Source: Ilyonectria destructans (Eukaryota > Ascomycota > Sordariomycetes > Hypocreales > Nectriaceae). From it: DNA of 64,000 nucleotides. The stretch lies in NCBI GenBank assembly GCA_020740775.1, contig JAHEWK010000008.1, positions 2,170,001 to 2,234,000 on the forward strand, read 5' to 3'. Position numbers and translations under genes: made by a program. This document shows positions 33,572-46,870 of the stretch, one piece after another. The first letter of the stretch is position 1. Each line of letters starts with the position of its first letter. The notes beneath the pieces were generated by a model, which had not been told where the DNA came from, did no database searches, and saw only the letters and a list, made by a program, of their open reading frames with translations.

Positions 33572-35217
33572 CGTGAAATATCTGCGATCGGAAACGAGGG
33601 TGTCGTGGGTTTATCGGTGAAAGAGTTGAGTGCGGTGAGGTGCGTGTGAGCTAAGCAGTCTCAAAGTCAAGGTGGGCATCAAGTGCAGGCCGGGACGGTT
33701 GATGTGGTCGTCAGGAGGGGTCGTGTTGAGCGAGGAGGGAGAGAATCGAGAGAACAAAGACGTTAAAAAGGTATGGCTTCGACTCGTGACGCCGTCGTCA
33801 GATCTCAGAATGTTGCAAGGGGTAAATTCAATCCTCGTGAGCAGCCTTCGCAGTAGATGTAGACGAAGGAATGGAGGCGGGGCTGGGCCAAGCGGTGCTG
33901 GATTAAGCTGGGCTGAGGGGAACATTCAAAGTCTACGGCATATTGACGCACTGGGCGGCGGCCGTTGGGCGTGCGAGTGAGGGGCTTCCAGGGCTTTCTG
34001 ACAAGTGACAGGCATTCAATCGTTGGTTCCGGCGGAGAGCGCCCTGTTTTTACAGCGCACGTCACTATCACAGTGGAGAGTTTTGTAGCCAATGTCACCC
34101 CATCACCACCCGTTTGGGACCTGGCTTGTCGGTACAAGTTCCCCAGAAGTGACCCAGGCAGCCCAGTGATCTGCACTCTAAATGCCCGAGATGATCGCCC
34201 TGGTGCAAGTATCCCCCGGCGTGAAAGAACCTTGCGGCTTGGGTACAGCTCGCCCCTCAGCCATGACGAGCAAAAAGAATGGGACGCTGAGGTGGGCTGG
34301 ATCCCAGTCGCCTTAACCGCCTGATAGCCGACTTCTTGCTCTCTCTGCTATCTTTACTCTCCCACGGCGGGAATGTGACTGCGCCGTCGGTCGTAGAAAT
34401 CTCCCTCAAGCGTGCATGTGCCATGTGAGCGACGCGAGGTGACATTTCCAGACACAACGACACCCAGCGACAAAGCACGCTGAGATCATCACACCACCTC
34501 GCACTCCCATCATGGGTCACATCCGCGACGTCATCGATCCTACGACGACATCACCTTGGACTCGACCCGGACTTATGATCGGCTCTCACCTTTTTTATGG
34601 ATGGCCTCCCAGGAATCCTGCACGTGAACACATCTTAACCGGTGGGTAAAATACAATGCTATGTGATTTGGGCTATATTTATCGCACTGGAGGTACTCAG
34701 TAGCGTGATTCATTATTCAAATCCAACAATTGCTAGTTCATTTGCTCTAAAACCAGGGTGCGTCTAAAGAGCGAGGGGCTATCAAGTCCATCAAGTCGCG
34801 ACTTTAACAAGCAGAAGCCGTATCCTCATCCGTACTTTCCTCTGCCTCCATCTAATACCGTACCCGCCAAAATTATACATATCTCCATACGGCCGTTAAA
34901 ACAGCCGCTATGTACCGAAGTTCCCAACACGATAATAGTTGGTATCCCCTTCGAGTCTCGCCCACTTGCAACGTCCAAAAGACACGTCGTATAAATCAAT
35001 AATTCCCGATTTCCAAAACGCCTAGTAATCTCACGTCCATCCACCGAGCCTTTTCCATTCCGTCTATTAATAATAAACAATAAAGGAACGTAGCGTAAGT
35101 AAGAGGGTTGAAACTGCATCTTCAGCGCCAAATCCATCCATGATTTGGACACACTTGAACTGCTTCATGAGATGTCATTGGGCCCTTGTCCGCAAGCAAA
35201 GTCCCCAACCCTGATTG
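33572..35217. other. Intergenic region of about 1.6 kb
   Basis: This is the promoter of the phosphatase-inhibitor gene and the 3' side of the double zinc-cluster regulator. No gene is recognised; short open frames on both strands do not look protein-like. Confidence 0.5.
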
Positions 35218-37436
35218 TCATTGGCCAGAGGACGACTGAGGTAGAAGCGTTAGAATAGCCAGCAACAGGTTGTATCCTGTTCGATAGCAGACGCTCTTCT
35301 CTTGTTCACCGCTCCAGATGTCCACACAACTCCGTAGGGTGTCCAAGATGATCTGCCGGGGCGGGATTTCACAACCCATGGCCGAGGCGTTAGCCAAAGG
35401 CGCCTCCTCTCTCAGAACGTGGACACACGCCGTCAGGGCGGCCGAGAAAAAGTCGAGCACAAAGGCTCGACCCACCAGATCCAGCCGCTGACTTTCTTCA
35501 CCGGACCACAGCTCCCGGTAGTGAATCAGCAGAGCCAGCGAACACTCGAGGGAGCCCCAATATGATTCGGGGAACATGTTGGGTCCTTCAGGGTGCAGGG
35601 CAAACGGTCTGTGCAGAACCATCAGACACCGTCGTAGAAAGATATCGACGGTGATGCGCTGCAGTTGACCGGAGCAGACACGCTGCGCATGAGCCATGAG
35701 CTCACGGATTTGAGTATTGTATCGCAATACATCTGGATACGAGATCTGGTCCTTCTTCGAGTTGAGCTGCCCGAGAACAGTCAATACCGTGGGCAATGAC
35801 TGGTAGAGGACCATCTGGAGACTGTCGGGCTGTCCCCACTCGGGCATCGTCTTGAGGCTACCCAGTTCATCTGGCCGCGTTAGAGGCGGCATGCCCGTGC
35901 ACATCGACACCTTGATGTCCAGGTACAGAATCGTCAGCCAGAGTTTCCGTCGAGCATCTCTCTCCTTGACATCTAGTATTTCGTCCTCCGCTTCGATTCG
36001 TTCTTGAGGTAGTCCATAGATAAAGGCCGTACGAACCAGCAATCCAAGGAGTGACCAGCAGGAATCAACCGACCAGCAAGTGGCATTGCACACCTGCTTT
36101 GCCACAACCATCAGACTGAGAGCCTTGAGGGCAAGCATGGTCGGCCGAAACATGAACGGCGTTTGCATCAGACAGGCCTCTGCAGCCATCATGAGCTCAG
36201 TGGCTTGGTGAGGTTCGTCGACAGAGGCAAAGCAGCCGAGTCCAAGAACCATGAGAAACTGGGAGAGCCAGCACAGTGTTACGGCGTTGGGATCATGCCA
36301 GTATTGCTCAACCTCTCGATTGAACTGATCCAGGTCGAGAATCGGATTCACGCAGTCGAGGAGGTTAATGTACTGGTTCATGTAGGTTCTGCAGTTTGCT
36401 CTCTCTCCATCAATTAACCTCGTCACGGCATCCCGTGCAAAGTATTTGGTGGCCCCCGGTGTACCGAAGGGGAAGTTTCCGGGGAGCGTAAAGTTGGCGA
36501 GACAGGCATTTGTCGCCACGTCCTCGAGGGCGGCAGCGAGAGGTGGTGAATCGAGGGTAGACATAGCACCGATCTATAGTCTTAAGTCAGCACATGGCAA
36601 AGTATGATGATGAGATACCCAATAATTATGTCGTTTCTAAGAGGTTCCTCCCCCCCGTAACAACGATGCAGGAACACTGAGGACCCCCCTAAGAGCCAAC
36701 AGTAAATGGGAGTGAGGAAAAAAATTACCTTGGTCATCAAGTCCCTCCAATGACTGGAACCTCGGACTTTGTGCTGGACGTGCCAGGTAGCAATGGTAGC
36801 TTTTGAATCATCGCCAGAGGCCGTGACAGGTGCTGTCGGACAGGGAAACTTTCCGCCGTTGGGGCCCTTGTTGTAGCTGTAGTAGCACTCTCTCCCATTG
36901 CCGCTCGACTTGCAACGGCCGCACGGCAGTTCCTTGTCGCACTTGACCTTCAGACGGTGGCACCTCAAACAGCTAAGACAGTTGCGCTTGCGCTTGCGGA
37001 TGATACGCTGGCCTGTAGCGGCAGTACTAAGTCCCGGGACTGAGTCGGGCACGACACCCGGTTCCGCGGATCCGGGTAGGAGAACAAGGGGTTCCGGGCT
37101 CTCGGTAGAGGTGGTTGGCGAGATGAGGCCGCCGTTGGACAGGCTGGCGCTGAGCTCATCTAGCATCGGGGATGAAGCAGCGTTGGAGCTAGGGGCGGTG
37201 GCCGATGCTGAGGGCGGGAAAGATGCGGATGGAGAGGCGGAGGCGGGAGTGGTGATGGGGACGGTGATGGCGGAGGAAGAGGCAGCTGCAGCGGCGGCGG
37301 CAGTAGCGGCGGCGACGTCGAAGCTACAGCGAACACCCGCCTGGAGGCAGCGGGAACATGAAGGCTTGATGAGATCGCATCGTCGCTTGAAGTGGCGACA
37401 GCGGTCGCAAGTCTTGACTTCGCGCATATGCGGCAT
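35218..37436 (-). CDS. Transcription factor with two Zn(II)2Cys6 clusters
   Basis: Two exons (37436-36729 and 36573-35218) give 687 aa. The first cluster is at C10, C13, C20, C27, C30 and C37 (x2, x6, x6, x2, x6). After a poly-Ala and Ser/Pro-rich linker, a second full cluster sits at C156, C159, C166, C172, C175 and C184, preceded by the basic run IIRKRKRNC. The C-terminal 450 residues resemble a fungal-specific regulatory domain, with LTRLIDGERANCRTYMNQYI, a helical middle (DARRKLWLTILYLDIKVSMC) and VDIFLRRCLMVLHRPFAL. It should act in the nucleus. Two clusters in one chain are uncommon and could let a monomer contact two half-sites. Exon 2 begins IGAMSTLDSPPL after an intron with a GTAATT donor. 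A repeat-rich gene desert lies upstream. Confidence 0.92.
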
Positions 37437-38593
37437 GGCGGGCTAGAATTTTTGGGTTATCTCGGCCCGTGGCGGGATCGGAGCGAAGCGGCGGCGAGAC
37501 GCTTGGCGGGGTGATGGAGGGGAGGGCAGGACAAGATATGACGAAACGACTACAGCGCCGAAGAAATGCAAGAAATGCACAGTTGTCAGTCGCCAGGTGC
37601 AGGCACTGAAGTTGGTCGGTTGGTCGCTGGTCGGTTGGTTCGCTGGCTGCTGCGTTGGTTTGGGTGTGTCGTGGGGAGTCTGACGGGGGGTTGTCTGGTG
37701 GATTGGGTCAGAGTCGGACGAACCCTTGTCGGAGGCGACGGAAGAAGGCAACGGGACGAGGGCCAAGCACGGGAAACGAGGGTGGTGGGTGGCAAGGGAC
37801 CTGAGGGTGACGAACCGGAGCTGACTTATGGACTTTGTTACTCGAGCGGAGGATCAAGCTCAAACTCAAGCTCTGGAGGACAGGGCAACGCAGCGCGGGA
37901 GGCTGTCAAGATGGCCCGTTGGGCACGGTGCACAGCTATTCCCATTCGCACTCGGCCGAGAAACGGGATTTTTTTTTATGGCAAAAGGCCGCGACAGTGG
38001 ATGTCGTAGTCGCTGTCGCTTTCGCTCTTTTTACCTTGGCAGCGATGGGATGGAGGGGCGGCAAGCGAGGTCGGGGGACGGGACGGGTGCTGCGCCGTGA
38101 GAAAGCAGATGTTGGTTGTTGGTCGTGGCCAAACGGTAGCGGCACGCAGGCGGATATGGTCAAAATGGTGAGATCCAGCAACGCGGGAGGGCGGGTTTAA
38201 GGCAAGGTACGATGATTATGGTGCGGTAAGATGGGGATGAGGGTGGGGATGGGGACGGATTGGGGCCTTTGCTGCGCTGGAGCCGCTGTTGGACAATGGA
38301 ACCAATGCTAGGCGACGGGCAGATAGGGCGACAATGGCTGAGGCGACGCGCGGGTGGCTGGCGGCGGCGGCGGCAGAGGCAGAGCAAATGGTGGACCGCG
38401 GCGGGTGAGCGAGCGAGTGAGCGAGCACTCGAAAAGATGCGTGAGAAGGCGAAGAATTATTGTCGGGCAACAGGAGTTAGTCGGCCTTAAGCGGACGAAC
38501 TGGGCGCCCAGCCTTTTTAAGAGAAGAGGACGCCCGAGTTGTTACTGTGTCAGCAGGAGGCGGGTAAGGCGGGGACTGCGGTTCGACAGCGTC

Positions 38594-38615
38594 GGATTGG
38601 ATTGGATTGGATTGG
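38594..38615. repeat. GGATT pentanucleotide repeat
   Basis: Four tandem GGATT units plus GG, seen directly, within the G-rich region upstream of the double zinc-cluster regulator. Confidence 0.85.
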
Positions 38616-39899
38616 AGCCCTTGCTGGAGCACGTTTTGGGCGGGACGCTTCCGGGCACTTTTGATGGCCCTCTTTGGGGATGAGGCGGGAGACTGTGAGA
38701 GTGGGTGGGTGGGTTTCGAGGTGAGGCGAACCGACTGGCACCAAGGTCAACAGCCGACGGGAGAGCGGGAAGCCGGTTGAGCGCGCTGCGGGCGTGCTGC
38801 GTGCTGGTGGTCGCAGGCGGGTCGCAGGCGGTTGTAGGCGCTGGCTGCCGCTGTAATAAGGCTGCCGCCGCTGTAATATGGCTGCTGCTGCTAGGTGCTG
38901 TAACAGCTGCGGCGCCCAATGTGGGTCGGCCGATGATAGCTCCGTCAAAAGCCGATCGTTTCGTCTGCGATGGTTCAAGCAGGATGAGATTCCCCGAGTA
39001 AAAGATGAGGCCCTGAGAAACGAATTGATTCTCTAATGAGTGAGACGAGTAAGTATATGAAATAAATGCAAGTGCGACCCAACAACGTGGCCAAGTGAGT
39101 ATAGTATATCAGTGTATGAGCGACGACCAGAGGAGCCGCGGCAGACGGGGCGGGAGTAGCGCGGGAAGGGTTAGGGGAACCGGGGGTGGACGTGTGGAGT
39201 GTAGTTTACTGGTGCCGTTGTGGATTTCTTTGTCTGTGCTTCACTGCTTGTGTGTTTTGGGGGTAGCTTTGTGGTGTGATGTGCATGGGATGGGATTAGG
39301 GAAAATCCACTGGGCAGAGCCTAGACGATGCAACGTTCACTGCTCTGTGGATTCGGGATCGCAAAGCGTGGGTATGGATTGCGTGGGGTGGTCGTTGAAA
39401 CGGGGCCTGCTTCCCAGACGGGCAAACTGCACCGGGGAAGCTTCCTAGGCGAGGACAAGACAACGGTGACAAGGTGACCGAGTCAGGGGACAATGCCAGG
39501 ACCAGCCCACGAGACGAGCCGGCCGGGAATTTTTGCAATAAGTACGTATGGTTGAGGGGGAGTTTGAGTGAGGGGGGGGGGGAGGGTTCTGGGGTTTTGG
39601 CTTTGTGATGGCCAGGATCCCGCTAGATGGATGCCTGGAAGCTAAAGAATTTAAGGCAAAGTGTATCGTAGAGAATGCAGGTATCTGTCGATTCAACTTT
39701 GAACGTGCCAGATAAGGGATGTGGGAGGATGTAGCAAAGGCAGGGGAGACGGCACCCGGCAGACGGCAGACGGCAGACCTCGAGTGGAGTGCAGGGAACG
39801 ACCCCAGCAAGGTGAGGGCGAGGTAAAGGGCAAAGCATACTAAAAAGATGAGATAGGAAATGCAACGCGATGCATCCATGCGCCGGTTAAGTGGAATGG

Positions 39900-39962
39900 T
39901 ACGTGTATGTGTGTGTCTGTGTGTGTGGGTGTAAAGGATGTGTGTGCGTGCGTGCGTGCGTG
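39900..39962. repeat. GT / GTGC microsatellite
   Basis: An imperfect GT tract (GTGTATGTGTGTGTCTGTGT...) is followed by a GTGC-type tract (GTGTGTGCGTGCGTGCGTGC), interrupted by GGGTGTAAAGGAT. Seen directly. Confidence 0.85.
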
Positions 39963-40017
39963 GTAAATAATGAACGTTGAATGGTGGGGAGTAGAGGTAG
40001 TATGTGACAGGTAGTAG

Positions 40018-40090
40018 AATGGATGTGATGGATGTGATGGGTGTGATGGATGTGTAGGATGTGTAGGATGTGTAGGATGTGTCGGATGCG
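40018..40090. repeat. GGATGTG-based minisatellite
   Basis: Two variants run in tandem: first GATGGATGTGATGGATGTG with GGGTGTGATGGATGTG, then four units of the nine-base type TAGGATGTG, the last changed to TCGGATGCG. Unit length and copy number are read directly. Confidence 0.85.
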
Positions 40091-43000
40091 ATGTTTGCTA
40101 AGATGAAAAATAAATCTTGATGATGACCAACCTTGCAACAAGAGCCTTTCCAAGATTAACGAATCTGGCTGTTGGGTGACTTTCTATCTGCCCGTTGGTC
40201 GATCACCAAATCCGGACGTAGGTTTGAGGATTAACGTTAGGCCCCCAAAGTTGTTGGCTGCACCTCCTCGGAACAATCAGTAATCCTGGTCTGTGCCTCT
40301 GCAACCTCGCAAGGCTGAGCGTTGGTGGAGGACGATGGGGGGGTCGGTGCGATATGTACGAGATAGATGGAGCCTGGAGCCCAAAGTCCGGAGCCCAAAG
40401 TCTGGAGATGGAGATGGGGGCGGAAGATCGCTGGTTCTGCCGGCAGATGATGTGAAGATCGCTGGCGAGGGGACCAACAGAAAGCGAGGAGATGTGGATG
40501 ATTCCCCAAAAGAGGTGAGCGACGGAAAATCCTACGACCAGGAAAGAGGGAATGGTGGGTTTATCTGTCTCGCGGGGACTCAATCCTGAGAAGGTCCTTT
40601 GGGCATCGCCAAGACGAGTGGAAAATAGAGACTTGGCCTATTAGGCACACGCAGCTTGGCCAACCACTATTAACCGTGCCCAAACAGACGCTACATACGA
40701 CATGCAACGCGCTATCCGCTCCATGCTTCAACGACGAGGACGGCGACCACGGGGGCGCTCTCTGCCTCCCAAAGCCTGCGATGCCACCACCGGACGGGTG
40801 CAAGCTCGCCAAACGCAAGACCAAGCCAAGCTGGGAAGGGTGGGCACGCAAGCACCCGCCAGGGCCTTGGCACTCGACGTCGTATCAAACTGAGTCTCGA
40901 TCTTCTGCTTCCTTTTGCCATTCCCTCCACAGGACAAAAGGTAACAAAGACGCCAAAAATGCCAAGACCGGCCTCGAAGGAACAGCCAAATCCACCCGTC
41001 ATCACGCATCACAGTCTCCGCGAACCAGGGGCCGTGGAGCTCTCCGTCGATTTTCCGGGCAGGGGACCGTGGGAGCCGGAGCCAGGAACGCCAGACGCCT
41101 GAACGAAACGGAAGACGCCATAAAAGGCAAAAGCAGCCATGAGCAGGGCCCACAAAGAGGCTAAGGAAAAAAAGGCCGAGAGGAGGGAAACACAGCGACC
41201 GGGGGTAGACGTAACCGGGGGGGGCAAGGGCTTGGTGATGGGAACGGGAAACCTTGAGGGCGAGTGCCCCGTATACGCGCCAACGACGGGAACAGCAGAA
41301 TGCATGGCGACTTCACTGCTAGTGCGAGAAGCTACAGCGGCTGCGAGATGAGGCGAGGCGGACGGAAAACGCTCGACCACGCGCCAGAAGTGGGTGTGGG
41401 CCTCGCGTCTGGCACTGGCGCTGGCGCGGGCACGGGGGATCTTTTGGTAGTGCATCTTTGTGGGCGCGGGAAAAGAGGTCATGGCGAATTGGGACGGTGA
41501 TGGCGGAATGGGCCTTAGGATGGTCATGGTGACACATATGGCAACCAGGAACATGCCTGACCGGGCGGATGGAGTACCATCAGCAGTTCATGACTTGTTG
41601 TCCAAGCTTGTGTTTGGACCCTGTTTCTTGCCATGCGCAATGACGGCCTCAAGTACCAGCTACTCACGTCTCCAGCATCGAGGAAACCCAAATGCCATGA
41701 TCGCTGACGGGACGTCAATCCCAGTCTCCCCGTTGCAAACCCTCAATGCAAGAACATAACTCTCTTTCTCTGCGTCTCTATTTGTCACCATTCGCCCACC
41801 CACCATCCACCAAATGCAAATGCAAATGCGAATGCGGTGCCTACCTACAGCCGCGTTCCCCAAACGAGGAGCGATTTACATTTGCCAGTCTAAGCCCTGT
41901 TCAGTGGAGGTTTTAGCGTCTCCCCATGCCGCCAAGCCGCTAACGGCAGAGCCAAGAATCAATAAGCTGTTACATTATCGAACTAGCCAGCAGCAGCTCG
42001 AATCCAGAGCCAAGCACGCGGCAATCAAAGGCCAGCCGGGGGGGAGATGGGGCGATGGGGGAACGAGGGAAAACGGGTATTTGTGCCTGGCTCTGACCCA
42101 ACCGAGCTGAGATGACGTTCTGTGCGTTTTTGCGCCGATGCCATCGCCTACTAGCTTGCTGACGTCCGGTGGGAATGGGGGGGCTCCACGTTGCTAGGAT
42201 GGTTACGGGTGAGATGCAAGATTGGACCTGCGTGGGCAGCAAGACGTACGGAGGAAAACACCAGCTGGGTGCATTACATTACATGCAACCCGCAGCGAAT
42301 GTAGGCGATGAGAAGTTGCGTATGTACTCCACGCAGCCACCCACCACTCGGTGACGAGTTTGCGTGTCGACGGGGTGGCTCCGCGGGCCGTCGCCGAGTG
42401 CTGCTCGCCCGGTTGACGCATGGCCCGGGGCTTAGCGCTTGGCGACACTTGTTAGCTACGTAGCACGATGCGATCCCAATACGGGCCTGGAAGCAGAAGG
42501 CTTTTTTACATAAATCTGTCCTCGGAACTTGGATTTGCCGTGAGTAGGCATAACCACGTTGACAGGGCAGTATGTTAACAGGTTGCGGGTCCCGAGGCAA
42601 AAGTCTTGACTGTAATTACGCGTCCGAATTGCCCCGTATTACAGATAGCAGTTCTGAATCAAACTTATCTATCCAAAGATCCACCGCCGGGATAGTCTTG
42701 TCACGAGGATCCACTACTTATCCCCCGCGAAAACACCATCCCCATCAACATCGCAGGTGCAATTTACAATGCATCCGTTCTTCCCCTCCATCTCCATAAT
42801 CTCTTGGCCATTCCCCTTGTCCACCACCAAACAGCCACCAAAACCACCACCCATCCCGCAACGCCCCCCCGGTCCGTCCTGCAGCAGCTTGGCCAAACCC
42901 CTGTCTGCGGTGTGATGGGTGTGGTGGGTGGTGCTGGATGGAGGGGGTGATGGCTCCATCCACCTGCCGGATCTTGATCATTACCCCCCATCCATGTTTT

Positions 43001-46000
43001 ATTCCGCTCAACAAGTCGGAAACAAGGACTCGTTTCGTTTCCGCGGTGGGACGCTCACATGTTTCGTTGTGTACCTGTATTTCCACCAGCGAGCCCTAGG
43101 GAGGCTTGTTTTGTCCACATCGTGATTTCCCGCTGGAACCCCCAGCCATCGTCACGATCACCGAGATCCCCGGTTGAACCCTTGCCCACTTGCTCCATAC
43201 CATCGGGTTCTCAACTGATCACCGTAACCAGCAAATCATCAAATAAAAATCCCCCGTTCGGTCCGACCCGTTCCACGAGACCCCCCAGCTCGAGTCGAAG
43301 AGGTCGAGGCCCGTCAAAGCCCCAAAACATGTCTTACTACTCTCTCATTTTGGGTGATGATTACAGCGATCAATCACGAACAGCTCCCCGGGGCAAGACG
43401 TCCGCCCAGACCATAGCTTAATGAGTGAGCGGGGCTTGGAAGTTTTCCACTTGCCAAGTTGTCTAGATGCTCAGATCGACTTGTGTTTCTTCTACTTTCG
43501 GCCTCGTTTAGGTCTGTTCCCTTTTCTGCCAGTCAGAGAGCTAGCAGAAAGACTAGGTCCAAGACAGCATGAGACAGGGGTCGGGATATGATGTCGTCTG
43601 GCGAAATGAAGCTGGACCCGTCAGCGACATCTTCAGCACAACATAGTGCTTGTAGCGCCTTTAGTCTTTACCAGGGCAAATCAAAAATCAAGTCCTACTA
43701 CGTAGCATCATAAATCTAACCCAGCTTTCGATCTCGCCAAGCCATCGATATGGCGTTAGCAATGACTACTAGATATCCCTACGATGCATAATCATTATCC
43801 ACAGACGGTGCACAACCCTATCATACAATGCACTCTGTTTGTGCTCAAACCAGAGGGCCTTCCGAGACGTTCTCATCCATATTCATCCTCCAAGTCACTT
43901 CGGGGTGTTCCCTATTCTGAGATCTCTATAGTTCGTTCCTTTGTCATCTCCCCGTCCCCAGCCACCACTCCTCCACTATCCGAGCTGTGCATCTTGTCAT
44001 CCCTATGTACCGCCGAAATATCCGCTCCAAATACCCAATACCACGGGTTGTCTTGTGGGCCAATCACCAAAACAAGAGATACGTTCCTGGCAAGTTTTAC
44101 AGCTCAGGGTCCAGGAACGGCATTACATCAAGTAATCCGATACCAATCACCATGGCACAAGTGCCTGTTCAAACGCAACGGCGTTGAGATTAGACATATC
44201 GACACAAATGGGTTCCTAACGTCAAGTAACATATCCTCTTTAGTTGCCAATGGCGGGTCCATATTCGTCATCTTTCCGGCAAGAAAGAAGGTAAATTAGA
44301 TAGGCGGGGAATTGTTGGACATGCTTGGAAACTAAATGAGAAGTAACACAATCTTGCATAATAACCAGATCAGTGTCTCTACAATCATACTATCTCCCTC
44401 CAGTACATGAGCAGTCGTAAGGTTAGGTGCCGAGGTAAGGATCGGAAACTCTTGGACTATAGTAGGAGAGTATTATCAACAGTCTTCTTGGATTAGCCAG
44501 GGACCCCCCTGTCCCATGTCTAGGAACTTGCCGTTCGTTGCGCCTCCCTCACGAATCCAAGGTCTCCATTGGAGCGACTGAGTAAGTTTATACCTGGTGG
44601 CCCACAAATTTTCGACGATTATAATTCTTCGTATCAGAGCACCCTTCTCGAGAACGCAGCATCAAAGTCTATCATTTGTCGGCTCAACTGTAGAGGAGCA
44701 AGTATTTAATATTATTCCCTCACCAAGAGCCGCTCAGAGCCCTCGAGGTTACGTAAAGTTCTCTAAACCTCAAACATGGCCTAGCTTTGAGTTTGAACTT
44801 GCTCACCTCTTGAATTATGATAGCAAGGTCAACGGTGTCCTCTCCACAGACACGACTCAGCCGATACACACAGTTGAGGGGCACAGGGCCATCCACCGCA
44901 AATTCTCTCCCACTAGGTAGTTTAGGAAGGAGATTAGGGAGGTGTACCGTTATCAACAACGCCAAGATGGAGAAAGAAGATCGACTGAGGCCAGTGTCAG
45001 TCGAGCGTTAGCCTAAATGGTCATTTGGGCCCCTGTCGGCATGGTTAAAATATGCTGCGACTGCGAGGTTCCGGACTTGGAATAGCATCACTCGTACGGA
45101 ATACGTCATTTTCACTCCAATCGACCGGCAAGTGGGAGACGACAATGAAGTCGATTGACGTTTGCTTGTCCAATCCCACTGCCGATAGAGTATCCGCGAC
45201 ATGGGACGTGGCCAGGGGGGTCGACAAGATGTGCGCACTACGGAGTACTACGTAACCTAGTCGATATGGAGCTGGATCTATCACAAAATGTGGGGGAAAG
45301 GGGTTGAATCGTCTCTTGTTCTCTCCACGATGTGCCCTCACATTTCATTTCACCACAATCAGACACTGCGCCGAGGTGACCGCCGAGACTCAAGATCCAG
45401 GCGGTTCACTAGTCACACACAACCTTGATGCCCGGGCGCCAAGCAAATAGCAAGTCTCATTGGCCAGCCAAGCCTTGGCTTCCTTGGCTCTACCAAGTTC
45501 GCGCCGTAATTGTCGTACTACGTAGCAGACAAAGTGGCAGTGTCAGTTTTAACTCATCAGCAGCTGCTTTGCCAAGTTCGCCAAGTTCGCCAAGCAACGC
45601 CCGGTCCCTCGCGTCCAAACGATGGAGCTCAACATCTTGAGCTTATTTCTCGTTAGTAGCCAATGACCCCTGTATTTGTGCGCTTTCGGGGGTGGGACCC
45701 CGCTGCAGGCGCCCGAGAGAACACCACCCCCGCCTCCGCGCAGCCTTTCTGTGTTTCGAGGTCGAGCACGTGGGCGATTGACCTGATTGCTCAGATGATC
45801 CGGAAGAGTTGTGACAGTACCAGAGAAGAAAGAGTGGCCCGCACTGTTTGTGGAAATGTGTGCATATTCAAAGGCAATGGCATGATGCTCGCATTTTTTG
45901 AACCGGAGTGTGGCAAAATGAGCGGCGTTATCCGCTGTCACTGTTTGCTGCGTGTTGTCACCAGGTCGTGGTGTTGACCTCACAGCGCATCACATCGGAT

Positions 46001-46870
46001 ATCAAAACTGGTACCTCGTAGATACAGATGAGGTACATAGAGCCCTGCTGCTCGCTGTCATCCGAACCGACATCTGTCGTGAAAGAGGCAGTGCTCGGCA
46101 GCGGGGAACCATTATCTTTCTTGATACGGCTTTCCGAGACGCATATTGGCCACGACATGCCGGTCCCGTGCTACCCCCCCTCCTAGACGATATCAACTTG
46201 GCCTACTGCGTTCTGGACCTTCACCCTCTCCTCACGCGTTCCATGGTTTGAGCTGTGGCACGCACCAGAACAGCCACGCAATGCCCTCCCGCGGGGCGTC
46301 GCCAGCCGGGTCTTGCCAAGCCTGTGCCCCCGGCTCGCTCGTCATCGACGCTAAATGTTGACCTTGACTGCACCTGAGCAGGACTTCGGCCTCGCAGCGT
46401 TGCGAAAATGGGGAGAGAACTGCCTGAGAGCCCGTTCTAGGCCTGGGTCCCAAGGCTGCTGCTGTGCGCCTGTTGGCCAAACAGGGCACTGGCTAATGCC
46501 GCCAAGGGCTTGAAGGGCACATGTCATGACCTTTTTCTTGATATTTGCAGTGTGTTCGTTCCGCGCGCCCGGTGCTCATGACTCAATATAACTGCCGGCC
46601 GCTGCTCTTGGACCTCGCTTCGAGGTGCTCGTAGATAACTACACGAAGTAATGAATCCCTGAAGTCCATCGCTCTAGCAGATTCAACCAGTGTCTTTGCT
46701 GCAATCGCCTCCGACAGTCTGCAAGTTTGCGTCACATCACTCTGGGTCTCGTTACGGATCGTCGTGTGTTTGCCCGTGACCTCCATTCCCACCATTGACT
46801 ACCGCCCTGCAACCTTTCTATCGCGCCACCTCTCGACATCCTCATCGTCAAAGACGACACTGACGCCGCC

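Larger units (their letters stand above)
37437..46870. other. 9.4-kb gene desert with simple repeats
   Basis: No protein gene could be supported. From 37.4 to about 40.2 kb the + strand is strongly G/purine-rich, so the minus strand, sense for the regulator at 37436, is pyrimidine-rich, as in long fungal 5' leaders. It contains a GGATT repeat (38594-38615), GT/GTGC repeats (39900-39962) and a GGATGTG(TA/A) minisatellite (40018-40090). From 42.7 to 43.4 kb the + strand becomes C-rich. A three-copy GCCAAGTTC-like repeat lies near 45570-45595. Many short open frames on both strands lack domains and splice-consistent neighbours. Confidence 0.55.

Noticed and set aside
39900..40090. Possible CRISPR-like array
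   Set aside because: Units are contiguous short tandem repeats without unique spacers, in a fungal genome.
40676..41164. 162-codon + strand frame in the gene desert
   Set aside because: Basic, low-information composition, no domain, and a competing antisense frame; not supportable.
41009..41554. 181-codon minus-strand frame with a hydrophobic segment
   Set aside because: It overlaps equally open + strand frames in a GC-rich region, has no family resemblance or splice partner, and its hydrophobic stretch is not convincing.
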